A stretch of 64,000 nucleotides of DNA, taken from the NCBI GenBank assembly GCA_025201765.1, contig MU623354.1:62001-126000 (forward strand), read 5' to 3'. Of the stretch, positions 21,990-33,698 are shown piece by piece; position 1 is the stretch's first letter, and every line of letters starts with the position of its first letter. Source of the stretch: Daldinia sp. FL1419. Its lineage: Eukaryota; Ascomycota; Sordariomycetes; Xylariales; Hypoxylaceae. The position numbers and the translations under genes are program-made. The notes beneath the pieces are model-generated. The model saw only the letters and a list, made by a program, of their open reading frames with translations, was not told the DNA's origin and made no database searches.

Positions 21990-24880
21990 TCGAGTGGTTC
22001 TGTAAATAGCGTAGCCTCGTGATTATCGATGGTCAATTTAATCGTATATTTTGGTCTCAAATGATTCCTTATACATGAACCGAACGAGTAGTATGAGGCG
22101 CAGGAAAAAAAAAAAAAAAACCAAGCGATGAGGATAAACTTAGTAAGGCGACATCCAAAATCAGTTCAGTATTGGTTACCGATCGTTGTTGTGATGTATC
22201 ACCACGTAGATCACGAAAGAGGCGACAGACGCGTAGCGTACGAAAGACGTTCCTGAGTCGAAAAACTCATACAATCCTATTATGCGACAATGTCGCTGTA
22301 ATAGAATACCTAGATATATCTCACAGTATCGGAGAGGGAAATCGGTTCGCGATTGTAAAGGTAAGATGACCCGCCTTAGGGAATCAGATCAACGTTGTAC
22401 ATACCGAAGAGTTGATGCGTTGATGCGACGGTCGTTGTGGGGATGAGTTTACCGGAGTGGGCATGTTTTTTTAAGGTATTAACACTAAGAAGTAAGTTGC
22501 TATGTACTTACGACACCAGTACCTACTGTAGGTAGGGAGGTAGTTATGGGGCTTTGTCTTGGGAGTTGCCAGCACATGGGTCACCAACCATCCTATCAGA
22601 TCACCTCATCATAAGTCCAAGTACTTATGTAAGCAGATGAGGGGGAGGGGCTACAGAATTTCTAACCCTTGTTTAGGATTAGCCATCAAATGCTAGTTCC
22701 ATTAATTAGTTTATCTTCACTTTTAGCAGCCAAATTTGACTTCACGATTGCATTTATTCACAATATCCATATAAGACTATATTGGCTACCTACGTAAGTT
22801 AAGTATTTTCCTGTAGCAACTATTTCGTTCAAATAGTATCAAACGCCTACGCGCTTAGGTTCTTGGTATTCATGCAGAGTTCTGCTACGCTGGGCCTATA
22901 AGAAATAAGCATTGTCAGGGAAGCAAGTTATCGATGCTACCTCGGGCACCCAAACAATAGTCTTTTACAATATCTGGAAGATGGATAAAGCCACGTATGA
23001 AACCAATTGTACATTTAACGAACCGTCGTTACCAGGTACCAGGCTATCTTTTCTCTTGTTTCCAAGCTCGTCCATAGGTAGATACATAGGTACCTTATAA
23101 TGTCACCATGAATCACCGTAAATTAAATAGAAACGCTTTTCAAGTAGTATTCTTGATTTTCTTAATATATTCACAATAAATCTCCCGGCTCATAGGATGT
23201 AAAAACTGTGGTCCGCCAGCACCGAAAAAAAAGGGAGAGAGAGAGAGAAGAGGTGGGATTACTTTCTTAATACCCGCTCATCAATAGACCCTTTTCGAAT
23301 CATACCTCTAATATAGGTACTCGATATATATGCTTATCTGGTAAGAATACGTTTAAGTACAATGTGTCCCGCTCGTTAAAGGTAGTCCCATTTCTAGAAC
23401 CACCAAAGAAATATAGATCAATTAGCCGGATTAATAAAGGTGCATTAGTACGGACTATGGAGAAGGGCTTTTACTAGAAAGCGGCATGGTAACATGTGAT
23501 ATCTGATAAGCAGGTAGCATGTAGGATACGGAATACGTCGAGAGAAGCATGCATAGAAGCATTGTCGAACATAGGTAGTACGTATATCCCTTTACCACCA
23601 ATCCCTGTATTGGTTTTCCGCCAGATACAGATGATGCCGTCACACACCCATCACCCTGTATGCACTATACGCCTGCAGGATTCGAGAACCCCGCTTGGTA
23701 GGCATAATGTGTACATTCGTCGAACATACCGGAACATCTAGCCCCTTTTCTTGTTGGCGAGGGCATCGATGATTTAAATCGGTTGTTTGATGTTAAGTTT
23801 CATCTACACCGTATGGTTACTATGGGTTACTATACTTAAAGATTGCTGTATCACGATTCAACACCATTTCCTACCACCTCGGAGAATAATTATGAACTAT
23901 GACGTTGATACCTCTCTAAATATCCGAGGCTTTTCATTCTAGACAGAAACCCTCAGTCTTCGCTACAAAGGACCGATCGATGGGGGCTGGCAGCTTCGTG
24001 CAAGTAACAACACAAGCAGCCGCCGAGAAAAGATGAGTGCCAGAGTCAGCTGGAAGAAGGCAGACGCTACCAACCTCGCAGCCGACGGTGGCTAATAAAC
24101 TAGCATTAGCCCCGTGTCGTATTTAGGCAAGTTGATGTAATCTGGGGATATTTTAAGAATCACTTGCAGTAAGGCTTCATACCTAAAAATTTCCGGCCTG
24201 CTGGTCTACCAGTAATTTCTATTCAGCTTTACTGTCTGACGACTGGAAGTGTAAGCTTCTTATTTGGGATTGTCCTATACGGAATCCGGTCTATATATGT
24301 CGAAAACTAAGAACACTAGCGATCTAGGTAGGTAGTCATGATGAATCCGTCTTTCAAGCTTATCTGAAATACCGCTGGTCCTATCGTCTGTCACTAATAT
24401 CTCGGTGATATTGCACGTAGAAATCTCCTAGAGAATCTCCTAGAGAAGCTCGGTGGGCGGGATGCGGCAGAGGGGATGTCGATCATGCTCAATTTAAACA
24501 GCCCGTCTTCTCGCCTAGTGCAACGGGATTTAGCCACTTTAGGAATAGACCCGGGGATTCGCTAATTTGAAACGACCAAAGATAGACTCTCCATTCCAAT
24601 TATTGTCCAATTGCACGAGCCCACATATAGAAACTACTACTTCATAGGAAGCTGTTGGATTTACTGTGCGAGGTACACGCCTGTATTTCAGGGTAGTACG
24701 TCGTGTACTGGAATGGTATTGCTTTGGAAGAACAAAAACAAGCTATTATGATTTTCATTCCGTTTAGTTACTTCGCTTTTGTCATCGGAGTAGTCGCTGA
24801 GATAAGTACCCTTGCTTATCTCTCTGATGCGAATGACTTTATTGGTAGGATATTATAGGATAGACTATATATAGGTATTC
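21990..24880. other. 2.9-kb intergenic region, no gene seen
   Basis: Only short unconvincing frames occur. An A-rich tract is present near 22106-22122. A 12-bp tandem duplicate (AATCTCCTAGAG twice) lies at 24422-24445. An ATCTGATAA match at 23501-23509 has no gene near enough to serve. Confidence 0.5.
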
Positions 24881-25975
24881 ATGTTATGTTAAAAGTAGTT
24901 AGTTAAACGATAACTGAAAGACGGAATAACTCGTGAAAGTAAAGCTCATATGAAAACAATATAAATTCGTGGGTAGTCGTTGATACCCTCAGTCTTGCGG
25001 GACTCTTCTAGGATAGATTTGTGTAGAACCACTACTTGAGTAGGCCAAAGTTGCTATGGTTTCTGATGCTGACGGGCAACTACTAAAGTATTGTAGTCAC
25101 GAGTATTACGTGGGAGCGTTTAGCTAACAATATAAGCTTCCTAAAAGATATAAATTTCAATAATAGCTAAGTTGCTACTAGGACTAAATTTATTGAAGAA
25201 TCAAGGACTTTAGGGCTGATAAGATTGTTCATATACACCTAAATTATCTTAGATGCAATTCTTATTAGTAGTTCTTAAGGTTACTTGTGATTGGGGACTA
25301 TAAGAGGCGTAATAAAAATATATAAAAAGTCAAGTTAGTCATATAACATCAATAACGAGGTTGTTTTGGTCTATAGGAAAAGCTGTCTATTAAGTAACCG
25401 GGTAGGTAGGGAGTTGGTAATTATGATACTTTAATATAGTTAGGATAAATTCAATTAAATAACTACCTACTTCCCAAAGCAATAGTTACCTCACAAATAC
25501 CTGATGCGTGCTGACCATGTATTGGCAGGTAGTCAAATGGAAGACGAATATTTATCCCCTGCCCATTTATGGGTTGAAAGGCACCGCCGTGGCTAGCATT
25601 AGGGAGATAATTAAGGCCGAATATATTCTGCATAATATCGGCATTGTCAATATTGGCAATATAGAGGTTTGGTAAGTGCCATCTTTGAGATACGTGCCCA
25701 TACGCATATGAACACCTGAGTAGGTACTTCGTAGGTTGGTGCGAAAGACACTGTGTTTTGTATTCCCTAGTAGTGCTACTTCGTACTTCGTCCTTAGGAG
25801 TGTTGCAATTACATATATTATTTGTATTTCGCTATTTGAAGATTTATTAGCGCAATTGTAAAAGTACATCAATAAGATAACTATAACTACCACAATAAAT
25901 GCTACCAAGTATCTACTTTTATATAGGGATGCGAATTTCATTATGTGCTTAGCGTATAATAACGTATAATAACTT

Positions 25976-26009
25976 ATAATAACGCATAATAGATCTATTA
26001 TGCGCATAA
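25976..26009. repeat. 34-bp repeat with palindromic core, copy 1
   Basis: The core GCATAATAGATCTATTATGC is its own reverse complement, and one further base pair on each side also matches. The flanking ATAATAAC and GCATAA are shared with copy 2, so the two copies are in direct orientation. Confidence 0.9.
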
Positions 26010-26290
26010 CGGATTTATACCCCCCGATTATCCGGTGTACTAATACTAAAAGGGATAGGTTTCAATATTGAAATATCATAATAAAATTATATTTTACCTT
26101 ATTTTTATAAAAATTTATTTTAATTAATAATTTCAAATTAAATTAATATTAAATTTTTTTTTTAAAAATTTTATTATATATTATTATTATTTTAAAATAT
26201 TATGCCATTTGGTAGTAGAATTTCCAAGGGGCTATTACCTAATAATCGCATTATATATGTCGCATTATGTACATAATAGGCGCAGTATAC

Positions 26291-26324
26291 ATAATAACGC
26301 ATAATAGATCTATTATGCGCATAA
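26291..26324. repeat. 34-bp repeat with palindromic core, copy 2
   Basis: Identical over 34 bp to copy 1, whose start lies 315 bp upstream. The intervening DNA holds the near-pure A/T stretch. Confidence 0.9.
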
Positions 26325-26350
26325 TAGGCATGCCTACTTTTATAAGTACC

Positions 26351-27423
26351 CATAATATTGGCAATAAGATCGCAAAGTTAAACGGGTACATTGAAAGGGT
26401 GAAAACAAGGGTCGGTTAGGTTTGCAACCAGAACTAACCCAGATAGGATAATTGATCATTGAACCAGCCGGACGAGTTCGCTGACAAGTCAAACTTACAA
26501 GTGCTTTACCTGCCCAAGTGCCTTTTTTACAAGCCTACCTAAACCCAACAAAACTCCATTTCAATTCATAGTCCGTCGCAATCCACTATCTAACCATCCA
26601 CTACCATCCACTACCATCCACCGTCCACCGACCGTCGTCCACTACCACTACAAATCCATAACCTACCTACCTAATCTACCTATCCATCCGCTATCCATCT
26701 GCAATCCACACCGACGATAAATCCATAAATCCACAACGCACGACTACCAGCCAGTCAACTATTTCATCTTACATAGCCCTATGTAGGTACAGGCACCGCA
26801 GCCACCCACCTGACCTACATTTGGATCAGTACAAGGAAAAAAGAGGCGCCAGTTCGCCCGCTTCCTTCAATCCTCGTCCCCCCGTAACCGCCCCGAGTGC
26901 GGTCGTCTCGACTGTCGATGTTTCAAATCCCCCAATCGCCATAAAGCCGCATTTGCGATTCAATCCGGTATACCGAATCCTGAAAATACCTTATTAATCC
27001 GCCCGACAATCGTATTATAATAATAATAAGAAAACGAAAAGCGCAGGGATTATTTGGAATAGCTCGTGCGGGTGAGAAAGTATATCAGGGCAGAAGATTA
27101 CAAGAGAAGGCATAAATCAGGATATTTATCCAAATTCACCATCCCTTTAGTATTTCACTGTATAACCTGACGTGGAACAAATCCACTTGGAATAAAACCC
27201 AAGGACTGCGTCCCGCATCACCAGTATCTCGTGGCGATCTCACCGCAACCCATCTGGCCCCTCCACCGCATCAATCTCTCGACCCCTTTGAACCCCGAAA
27301 TTCTAAGCACTTCCCACCAACCAAGTCTCTCGAATCGATACCACTCGTCCCGCCTGGACGTTTAGGTACGGTTACCAGCCAAGGCCTGACCAACTGCGGC
27401 GAAACTCGTATGGGTTGAATAGT
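26351..27423 (+). promoter_or_regulatory. Upstream region of the Cdc24 gene
   Basis: There is no gene here. It is rich in CCATCCA/CTACC units: the 10-bp unit ACCATCCACT occurs three times at 26593-26622, followed by further variants to about 26720. Pyrimidine-rich stretches continue to the start codon, as often in fungal promoters and leaders. Confidence 0.5.
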
Positions 27424-30400
27424 ATGGCACATGCTCCGGCACTTTTACGGACGAACACGGCCCCCGTCTTCCCAGCCAGCAACAATTACGGACCTATGTC
27501 GGCGTCTACTATGAGCAGCCTCCGCACAAGCCAGTTGTCCGGCTCGACAGCCATCAACTCGTCGAGCTCTTCGCTTTCATCTATGTCGACATCTACCATT
27601 GTTCCTGTATCGAGCAACGGCAATGTGGTGGCCACCACGAATATCATCAACCAAAGAGCCGATGCTTCTAGATCGCTGTATCAGATATGTATCGCGCTGA
27701 AGCAGCGGTTAACTCGCGTCCCTGGTTTCGAGGTTCATCTCGATGGCTTGCCGCCAAACCACAACGAAGATGGCCCCGTGGAATCACTATGGAACCTGCT
27801 GCGGACTGGTGTACCGCTCCTAACCATATTTAACTGCTTACAGCCAGACCCTCCTTTAGAGATTGATCCCAAGATCAGCGAATCCAAGCGACCGAAGATA
27901 GCCGTATTCAAGTTCCTCGAGGCCATCATGAAACGTCTCGAGATACCTGCATCCGAGTCTTTTATGATCAATGATTTGATGGGCAACGATACTACTGGTT
28001 TTGTTAAGGTATGTTCTGTTCGCGCCATTCGCTCATCTGTCCGGATATTCAGCTTGAATATTTATCGTATACTGCGAATGACCAAGATAACTTACTCGAT
28101 TAGGTTACCCAAATTGTGAATCATGTTTTAGACCTCGCCGAACAACGAGGTCTGCTTCTGCAAGTCCAAACGTACCCGGAGGAGAGTGGCCCGACGGCAC
28201 CCGGGTCTCAGATGACATATCGCGACCATATTATCCAAGAGCTTGTCGACACCGAGCGGAAATACGTTCAAGATCTGGAGAACCTGCATGATCTCAAGAA
28301 GGCTTTAGAGCAAAAAGGCGTGATTACCGGTGATATTATCCACCAGATATTCTTGAACATAAATTCGATATTGGATTTTCAGAGGCGGTTCTTGATTCGT
28401 GTTGAAACTACAAACTCGATGTCGCAGGATATGCAACGATGGGGTGCGCCTTTTGTCACATACGAAGACGCCTTCGATATTTATCAACCTTTCATTGCAA
28501 ACCAGCGGAAGGCAGGCCAGATAGCAAACAAAGTCTTTGATAAAATTCAATTGGCTGAACACCCCGTGTCATTCGATTTTAACACTTTGGATAGTTTCCT
28601 CCTCAAGCCGATGCAAAGATTGGTCAAATATCCTTTGTTGCTAGGGGTTTGTAACCTACCTTCCATACTTGGGAACTGGTGACGCTAACCTATGTAGCAA
28701 CTCATGAAAAAGTCCGAGGATCAAGAAGTCAAGGCCGACCTAGCTGCGGGTATCGGTGCAGCAGAACGAGTTCTTACGAAGGCAAACGAAGCGGTCAATC
28801 GTGACCTCCTAGACGAAGCGCTAGAAGAGCTCACCAATAGGGTGGACGACTGGAAGAGCCATAACGTCAAATCTTTCGGACGATTATTATTGCATGGCGT
28901 ATATACTGTCATCACTGGACGCAGCGAGCAAGAGAAGGATGTAGGTCTTGCAAATGCTATTCTTCTTCGGCCTAGAATGATGCTAACAATAATTTAGTAT
29001 GAAATTTATCTGTTTGAGTGCATTCTCCTCTGCTGCAAGGAGGTGCAACCGAATAAAACCAAAGACAAGAAAGACAAGAACAAATCCGCGCCGAAGATCC
29101 CGAATAAAAATAATAAACTACAGCTTAAGGGGCGCATATTTATGACAAATGTGACCGAAGTTTTATCGTTCGCGAAGCCAGGTAAGCAGCACAAAAGAAG
29201 ACTGTACTGGAGAGCTCAACCTAACTTGTCCAGGTTCATATACGGTACAGATATGGTGGAAGGGTGACCCCGGCGTAGAAAACTTTATAATCAAATTCTC
29301 CAATGAGGAAACGATGAAGAAATGGGAGACAGGGTTGGTCGCACAGAAGAGAGAACATGCGCCAACCGCGACTATAAGCCCTGACCAATCTACGCCGGAT
29401 TTTGCATGGATGCGAAACCAGAGCAATCTCGAAAATCCTTACGCTCAACAGGAAGATGATGACGATGACGATGAGGAAGAGCAACCGTCAGTACAAATTA
29501 CACAACCAACCGATAGCTTCGGCGGCGCTCCGAACGGAGTTATGAATCGGAATGCCTCAAGTACAAGCCTTAGACAGCGCTCTGCTACCGGAGATAGTAA
29601 CCTCTCTTTAGCAGGTATCGCTCGGGCGCCACCGCCGCGCTTCCCTCTTCCGGCACCCCCAGGGCAGTTAAGCCTTCAAACGCAAGGGGGTACGCAGTCG
29701 CCCAGTCATCGTGTTATGGAATCGTATTTTTCTCCCACGGCAGAGTCTCCCGCGTCGTCGCGAACAAGCACGGCAAGTACATTGTTTGTAGCAAATGGGC
29801 AGCAGTATCCGTTCCCAAGGACTGGAACGCCTCAAAGCGGCTGGGAAGATAACAACCGTTATACTGCCCCAGCTTTACCGCGAGCCCCTTCCAGGGATGG
29901 CCCATCGCCGATGAACGGAAGGAATTCTGCTAGGACGGCCTCGTTTCAGCAACAGCGCAGCCGGTCTTATAGCACCCCGGATATCAATGGGCCACAAAAC
30001 GGACGCAGGACTAACAACAATACTCCTGTTCCGGCTGTGCCCGGAATCCCACCTCATCTCCATCCTGCACATGACCCAAGCATCCCACGGTCCCAAACAG
30101 GTTCTCCTAGACAAGACATTCCTGTCCGTACCAATACGCAAAGCCCAGGTGTACAGCGTGACGGAGGAACCATGTCCCAATTTCCCACCCAACCTATCTA
30201 CCCGCGCCAGGCAACCCCAGGCTCGGGTACAGCATCCGGGGGAACAGCACCTCCGCCCTTGAACGTAGATAGTCGACAGCCCACTTCGCCGCCACTAGGC
30301 ACTGCTACACAGGGTAATCCACTCTCGAGCCCGGACTCATCAATCCCTGCGCAGCTTAAAGTCAAGGTCAACTGCGAGAGTGGGAACTACTTCACGCTTG

Positions 30401-30648
30401 TCGTTCCGTTTAACATCGCGTTCCAGTCTCTGAGCGATCGTATCGACGTTAAACTTGCGCGGTTCACAACCAGTTCAATTGCTAAGGGCACTCTGAAACT
30501 GCGATATCGTGACGAAGATGGTGATTCCGTGACAATCGAAAGCGATGATGACATCCAAATTGCATTTTCGGAGTGGGGCGAAGGCGCACGCAATTACTCT
30601 GGAGGCGTTGGAGAAATAGAACTTTTCTGCGTCGGAGAAACAAGTTGA
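27424..30648 (+). CDS. CDC24: Cdc24 guanine-nucleotide exchange factor for Cdc42
   Basis: Five exons: 27424-28008, 28104-28646, 28698-28940, 28998-29181 and 29234-30648, for 989 residues; introns are 95, 51, 57 and 52 bp. Domain order fits Cdc24. A Ser-rich head is followed by a calponin-homology-like region (about 75-215; ASRSLYQICIALKQRL, KRPKIAVFKFLEAI). The DH domain (about 232-430) has RDHIIQELVDTERKYVQDLENL and FLLKPMQRLVKYPLLL. A PH domain (about 430-560) includes GRIFMTNVTEVL and ENFIIKFSNEETMKKWE. A long disordered Pro/Ser linker with an acidic run and a C-terminal PB1 domain (about 893-989) follow. The PB1 has an acidic OPCA motif, YRDEDGDSVTIESDDDIQI, the side that binds the basic PB1 of Bem1. 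It activates Cdc42 at sites of polarised growth. The start is the first ATG in frame (27424). Confidence 0.96.
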
Positions 30649-32099
30649 GCATGTTCCAGGAGGCTTGGCGACAATGTCTGGAGCAGACTCGATACAAATC
30701 TTTACTAATATGGCAGTAATTCATTCACGGACGGCCGAAGCATATCCTCGACTTGAACTGCATCGATATTGTTGCGGCGTCAGCATGCTAATAGCAGATA
30801 GACCAATCTCGATACCACTTGTCACCCTTGGAGGTTTTCCATTATACGTTCATTTTATGAGTTTACGATTCTTGCACATATTTTAGATACCAGACCTTTT
30901 TGGTCACGCACATTGGCTTTGGGTCCTTGCCAGATGAAAAGGGGCTTTACATTCGTTCGCACGCTTCCGTGCTACAAGAATTGTCGATCGTTATGGATAC
31001 ACCTCCTTCATAGGGATATTGGGGATTTCGCGAGCAGCTACTTTTGTTCCAATCCGAATCTCATATTCTACAATATATCCGACTATCATTACCGTATGAA
31101 GCGGCGCAAACATTCAATGAGATTCAAGGGCTCTTGCCGGGTTGGGTAGCATGGCTACTGGCCCATAGAGGGAGTCATGAGAAGGATAATCAGGTATTTC
31201 GGACTTTGGCCACTTTTGATAACCTTGCACGGGTCGGCGCTAGTTAAGAATGGATGGCGGTTCTGCTGTTTCGCACGTCTCACTTCGCAAATATGAAAGA
31301 GCAAGAGGATTGTTACAGCATTTGTCGGGAGTAAACCTGGGGCTTCAAACTGAAGGTGTAATGCAGACCAGACAGGACGTAGTTGATAGCCATGATGCCT
31401 CGAAAGCATGGCGAGCGCACTAGCGGGTCCCCGCTTAGAGTGTTTAAAGGGGTAAGAGTTTGATAGCCAGCTACTTTATATATAGGCGGATTGATGCGAA
31501 GATTTCTAAACTATTCTTTCGTCCATATTCTATATTCCATTTTCCATATCCTATGAAAAGGTGTTCGGAGCTTTCCTGATCTACGTACTAGTTTGAGTAT
31601 ACTACCTACTCAAGGTTCTAACATGTGATTTATCTTGGTCTCGAACTAGCCCTACGAAATATTCGCTTGGCTCATCGGAGGAGGTTGAGTGTTAACGGAC
31701 ATAATCTTCCGCATTTTACCTATTTCGTCCGACTGGCTCTCTATTATTCCTCCCTTCTCATCCAAATTAGTATACTGCTCTCCTCCTTATACCCTGCTCA
31801 AATTATTTATAGCTATGCAGCGTTCCATTGCTTCGAATACAGTTGAGCCGAATAAATTAACAGGTGGCGTTGTAGATATATACCTATATATATAGGTATA
31901 TATATATATTGTCTACCTGTAAAGCCGCTCTGAAGATCACTCGCCATCATCCAGGACTCGTAGTTTTGGTTTTATAGTTTTATATAACTAACTAACCAAG
32001 TTATTATACTCTTGCTTGCTGCTTCAGCTTAGTAAATATTTATTAATTACCGACCGTTCTTTATTATTTCCAGAGTCCTTACGAAAGCAAGACGATAAA
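30649..32099. other. Intergenic between Cdc24 and the secreted protein
   Basis: Apart from the open stretch at 30861-31247 listed separately, no gene is visible. A TATATA-rich palindromic segment (TATATACCTATATATATAGG) lies near 31876-31897. Confidence 0.5.
30861..31247 (+). pseudogene. Protein-like frame interrupted by one TAG; possible remnant
   Basis: One frame runs 50 codons from 30861, meets TAG at 31011-31013 and continues 77 codons to TAA at 31245. Both halves look like ordinary protein: GFGSLPDEKGLYIRSHASVL before the stop, and REQLLLFQSESHILQYI, LPGWVAWLLAHRG and FRTLATFDNLARVG after it. I find no acceptable intron that would remove the TAG. No family is recognised. It may be a pseudogene fragment or an exon of a gene whose other exons I missed. 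Confidence 0.3.
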
Positions 32100-32730
32100 A
32101 TGCTTTCGTCTCTTGCTCGCAGCTTTCTCCTCATCGCTGTCGCGGCGATTCCGGCGGCGTTGGCAAAACCGGAGCAGATTCGCGCTGTGCAGTCGCCCAT
32201 CTTTCATTACTATCTACAAGCATATCCAGAGGACCGTACGTTCCCTTTCCCTCTACTCTCAATACCCTATATATTTAGTGTAACTTATAAGGCTAACTGC
32301 AGCTCGTCGGATAGCTACGATACCCGTAATGGGTCCCGAGACAAGCAGCGAATATTTCAACATTGGAGGTTGGATCCAGAGCATGAACACGTCGCTATTC
32401 CTAAACATCGGAAACGACCAGACCTCATACAAGACGTTAACGTTCGCGGAAGCGACCGTGACTGATGCCTGGGCACTTGAGGTACCGTGTTACCCTCTAG
32501 ATGCACATATCGCATATCTTGGGTGCTTTTGTAACATCGCTGACTATGGCAACGAACAGGGCGACACAATCATTACAAGCCAGGGCAGCAACTACGGACG
32601 TCAGCTCAATTTCCTAGTTTGCAAGCTGACCGGCGATTATTGGCAAGTATATCTGCAGATGGGAAGCGAAACACCCGCGGGCAGAACTTGCAGCAATTAT
32701 CAGAGCTTGCATCTGCCTTGTCTATGCTAA
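32100..32730 (+). CDS. Small secreted protein, unknown function
   Basis: A signal peptide (MLSSLARSFLLIAVAAIPAALA) is followed by SPIFHYYLQAYPEDP. Intron 1 (32236-32302, 67 bp; GTACGT, GCTAACTGCAG) joins PED to PRRIATIPVMGPETSSEYFNIG. The second part contains NTSLFLNIGNDQTSYKTLTF, QLNFLVCKL and a Cys-containing end, TCSNYQSLHLPCLC. A further 78-nt GT-AG segment (32482-32559) with a CTGAC branch-like site has no stop and keeps frame. If it is spliced (exons 32100-32235, 32303-32481, 32560-32730) the product is 161 residues with 4 cysteines; if retained, 187 residues with 7. I favour splicing because LEGDTIITSQGS reads more smoothly. The protein is exported; an effector or cell-surface role is only a guess. 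Confidence 0.75.
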
Positions 32731-33310
32731 AAATACGACTTGGAGAGCGTCATAAATCGGGCTACAAAATCTGGTTGAGGGTACAGGTTATGGACAAGGG
32801 GATGGAAAAACGTATTTCTTTCCAGCGGTGTTGCCAATGCTTGCGGGCTAGCCAAGCGATTTGTAAATAAAGCCTGGGAAATGTTTAATGGCTTTCGTTT
32901 GGCTAGTCTTCCTTTTTTTTGATTGTATATACGGTTGTATATAGCTACGCTTGGTTCAATATTTAGTGGCCTCCAAACTTATAGCCTACTGTTGGGTGAC
33001 ATGTTCAGCCGTGTGTTCAATGCACATCTAATTGCATATGCCTGTTCCTCCAAGAATGAAATCCCTCTAACCCAATCGCACGTTTAAGTATCAATTGGTT
33101 GATAGACGTCATATTCAGAGCCCCTTTTAAATCAACCCAGGACGCCGGATTATGCTTTCAATACTAGGAGTTGTTTCATTCCGTGTCGTACAGAAGAGTG
33201 CAAGTCTTTCTATCGTATCTTCGTTTAGGGTAGGCCAAGGTTTAATAAGACGTAGTAGCTTTTCTGATCCCAGCCGGTAGATGATGCAGCATCCTCCCAC
33301 TTTACGGCCA
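32731..33310. other. Intergenic, no gene seen
   Basis: This lies between two convergent genes (secreted protein and mS37). Only short meaningless frames and a T8 run near 32912 are present. Confidence 0.5.
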
Positions 33311-33698
33311 TTATTTCTTCTTCTTTTGCGCGTAGGTAAGCTTATCCTTGAATCGGGCAAGGTGGTAGTTGATCTCGCTGCTCTTAGGCTTCGACGGTTG
33401 TGGCCCGTCCATGCAATTGCGCAAGGCCTGCTCAACCTGTGCACATCCGACAGTGCTATATCCAGCAGACGCCCAGCATGCTACAAAATAGGTCGAATTA
33501 GCTCTAGTATGTAATAAGTAGGGCATCATTGATGTCATTTTTACACGACTAGTGAGATCTAAGAGCGGGAGGCCATTTGTGCATACCTAAAACAGATGAC
33601 ATGAGACCCATACACGGACGTTCCCTCTGGCCGTTCGGATTGCGAACTCGGAGAACCTTCAGCGGAGGGAGGCGGATTGGCTTCTGTGACGCCGACAT
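33311..33698 (-). CDS. MRP10: Mitochondrial small-subunit ribosomal protein mS37 (Mrp10), twin CX9C
   Basis: Exons are 33698-33587 and 33480-33311; the 106-bp intron has GTATGC and TTTTGTAG ends. The product is 93 residues. The N-terminus MSASQKPIRLPPLKVLRVRNPN is the hallmark of Mrp10. Two CX9C motifs are present: C-MGLMSSVLA-C, created only by splicing, and C-AQVEQALRN-C. The tail is NYHLARFKDKLTYAQKKKK. Twin CX9C proteins fold with two disulphides; yeast Mrp10 is oxidised by Mia40 and becomes part of the mitoribosome small subunit. An in-frame ATG at 33764 would add 22 residues, but homologues start near KPIRLPPL, so I take the second ATG. Confidence 0.93.

Larger units (their letters stand above)
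24881..26350. mobile_element. AT-rich block, possible relic of a repeat or transposon
   Basis: Base composition drops sharply here; 26101-26203 has almost no G or C. There are no convincing genes; the 146-codon minus-strand frame at 25567-26007 is low-complexity and partly built from repeats. Two identical 34-bp copies with a palindromic core flank the most AT-rich part. This pattern fits an old element degraded by RIP-like C-to-T mutation or a small non-autonomous element, but no transposase is readable. Confidence 0.4.

Noticed and set aside
23501..23509. ATCTGATAA, a match to the iron-repressor consensus
   Set aside because: No gene within a plausible promoter distance; a match of this length is expected by chance at about this frequency.
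25567..26007. 146-codon minus-strand frame in the AT-rich block
   Set aside because: Low-complexity translation (runs of I, V, Y) inside repeat sequence; long frames in the block look like a by-product of its repeats.
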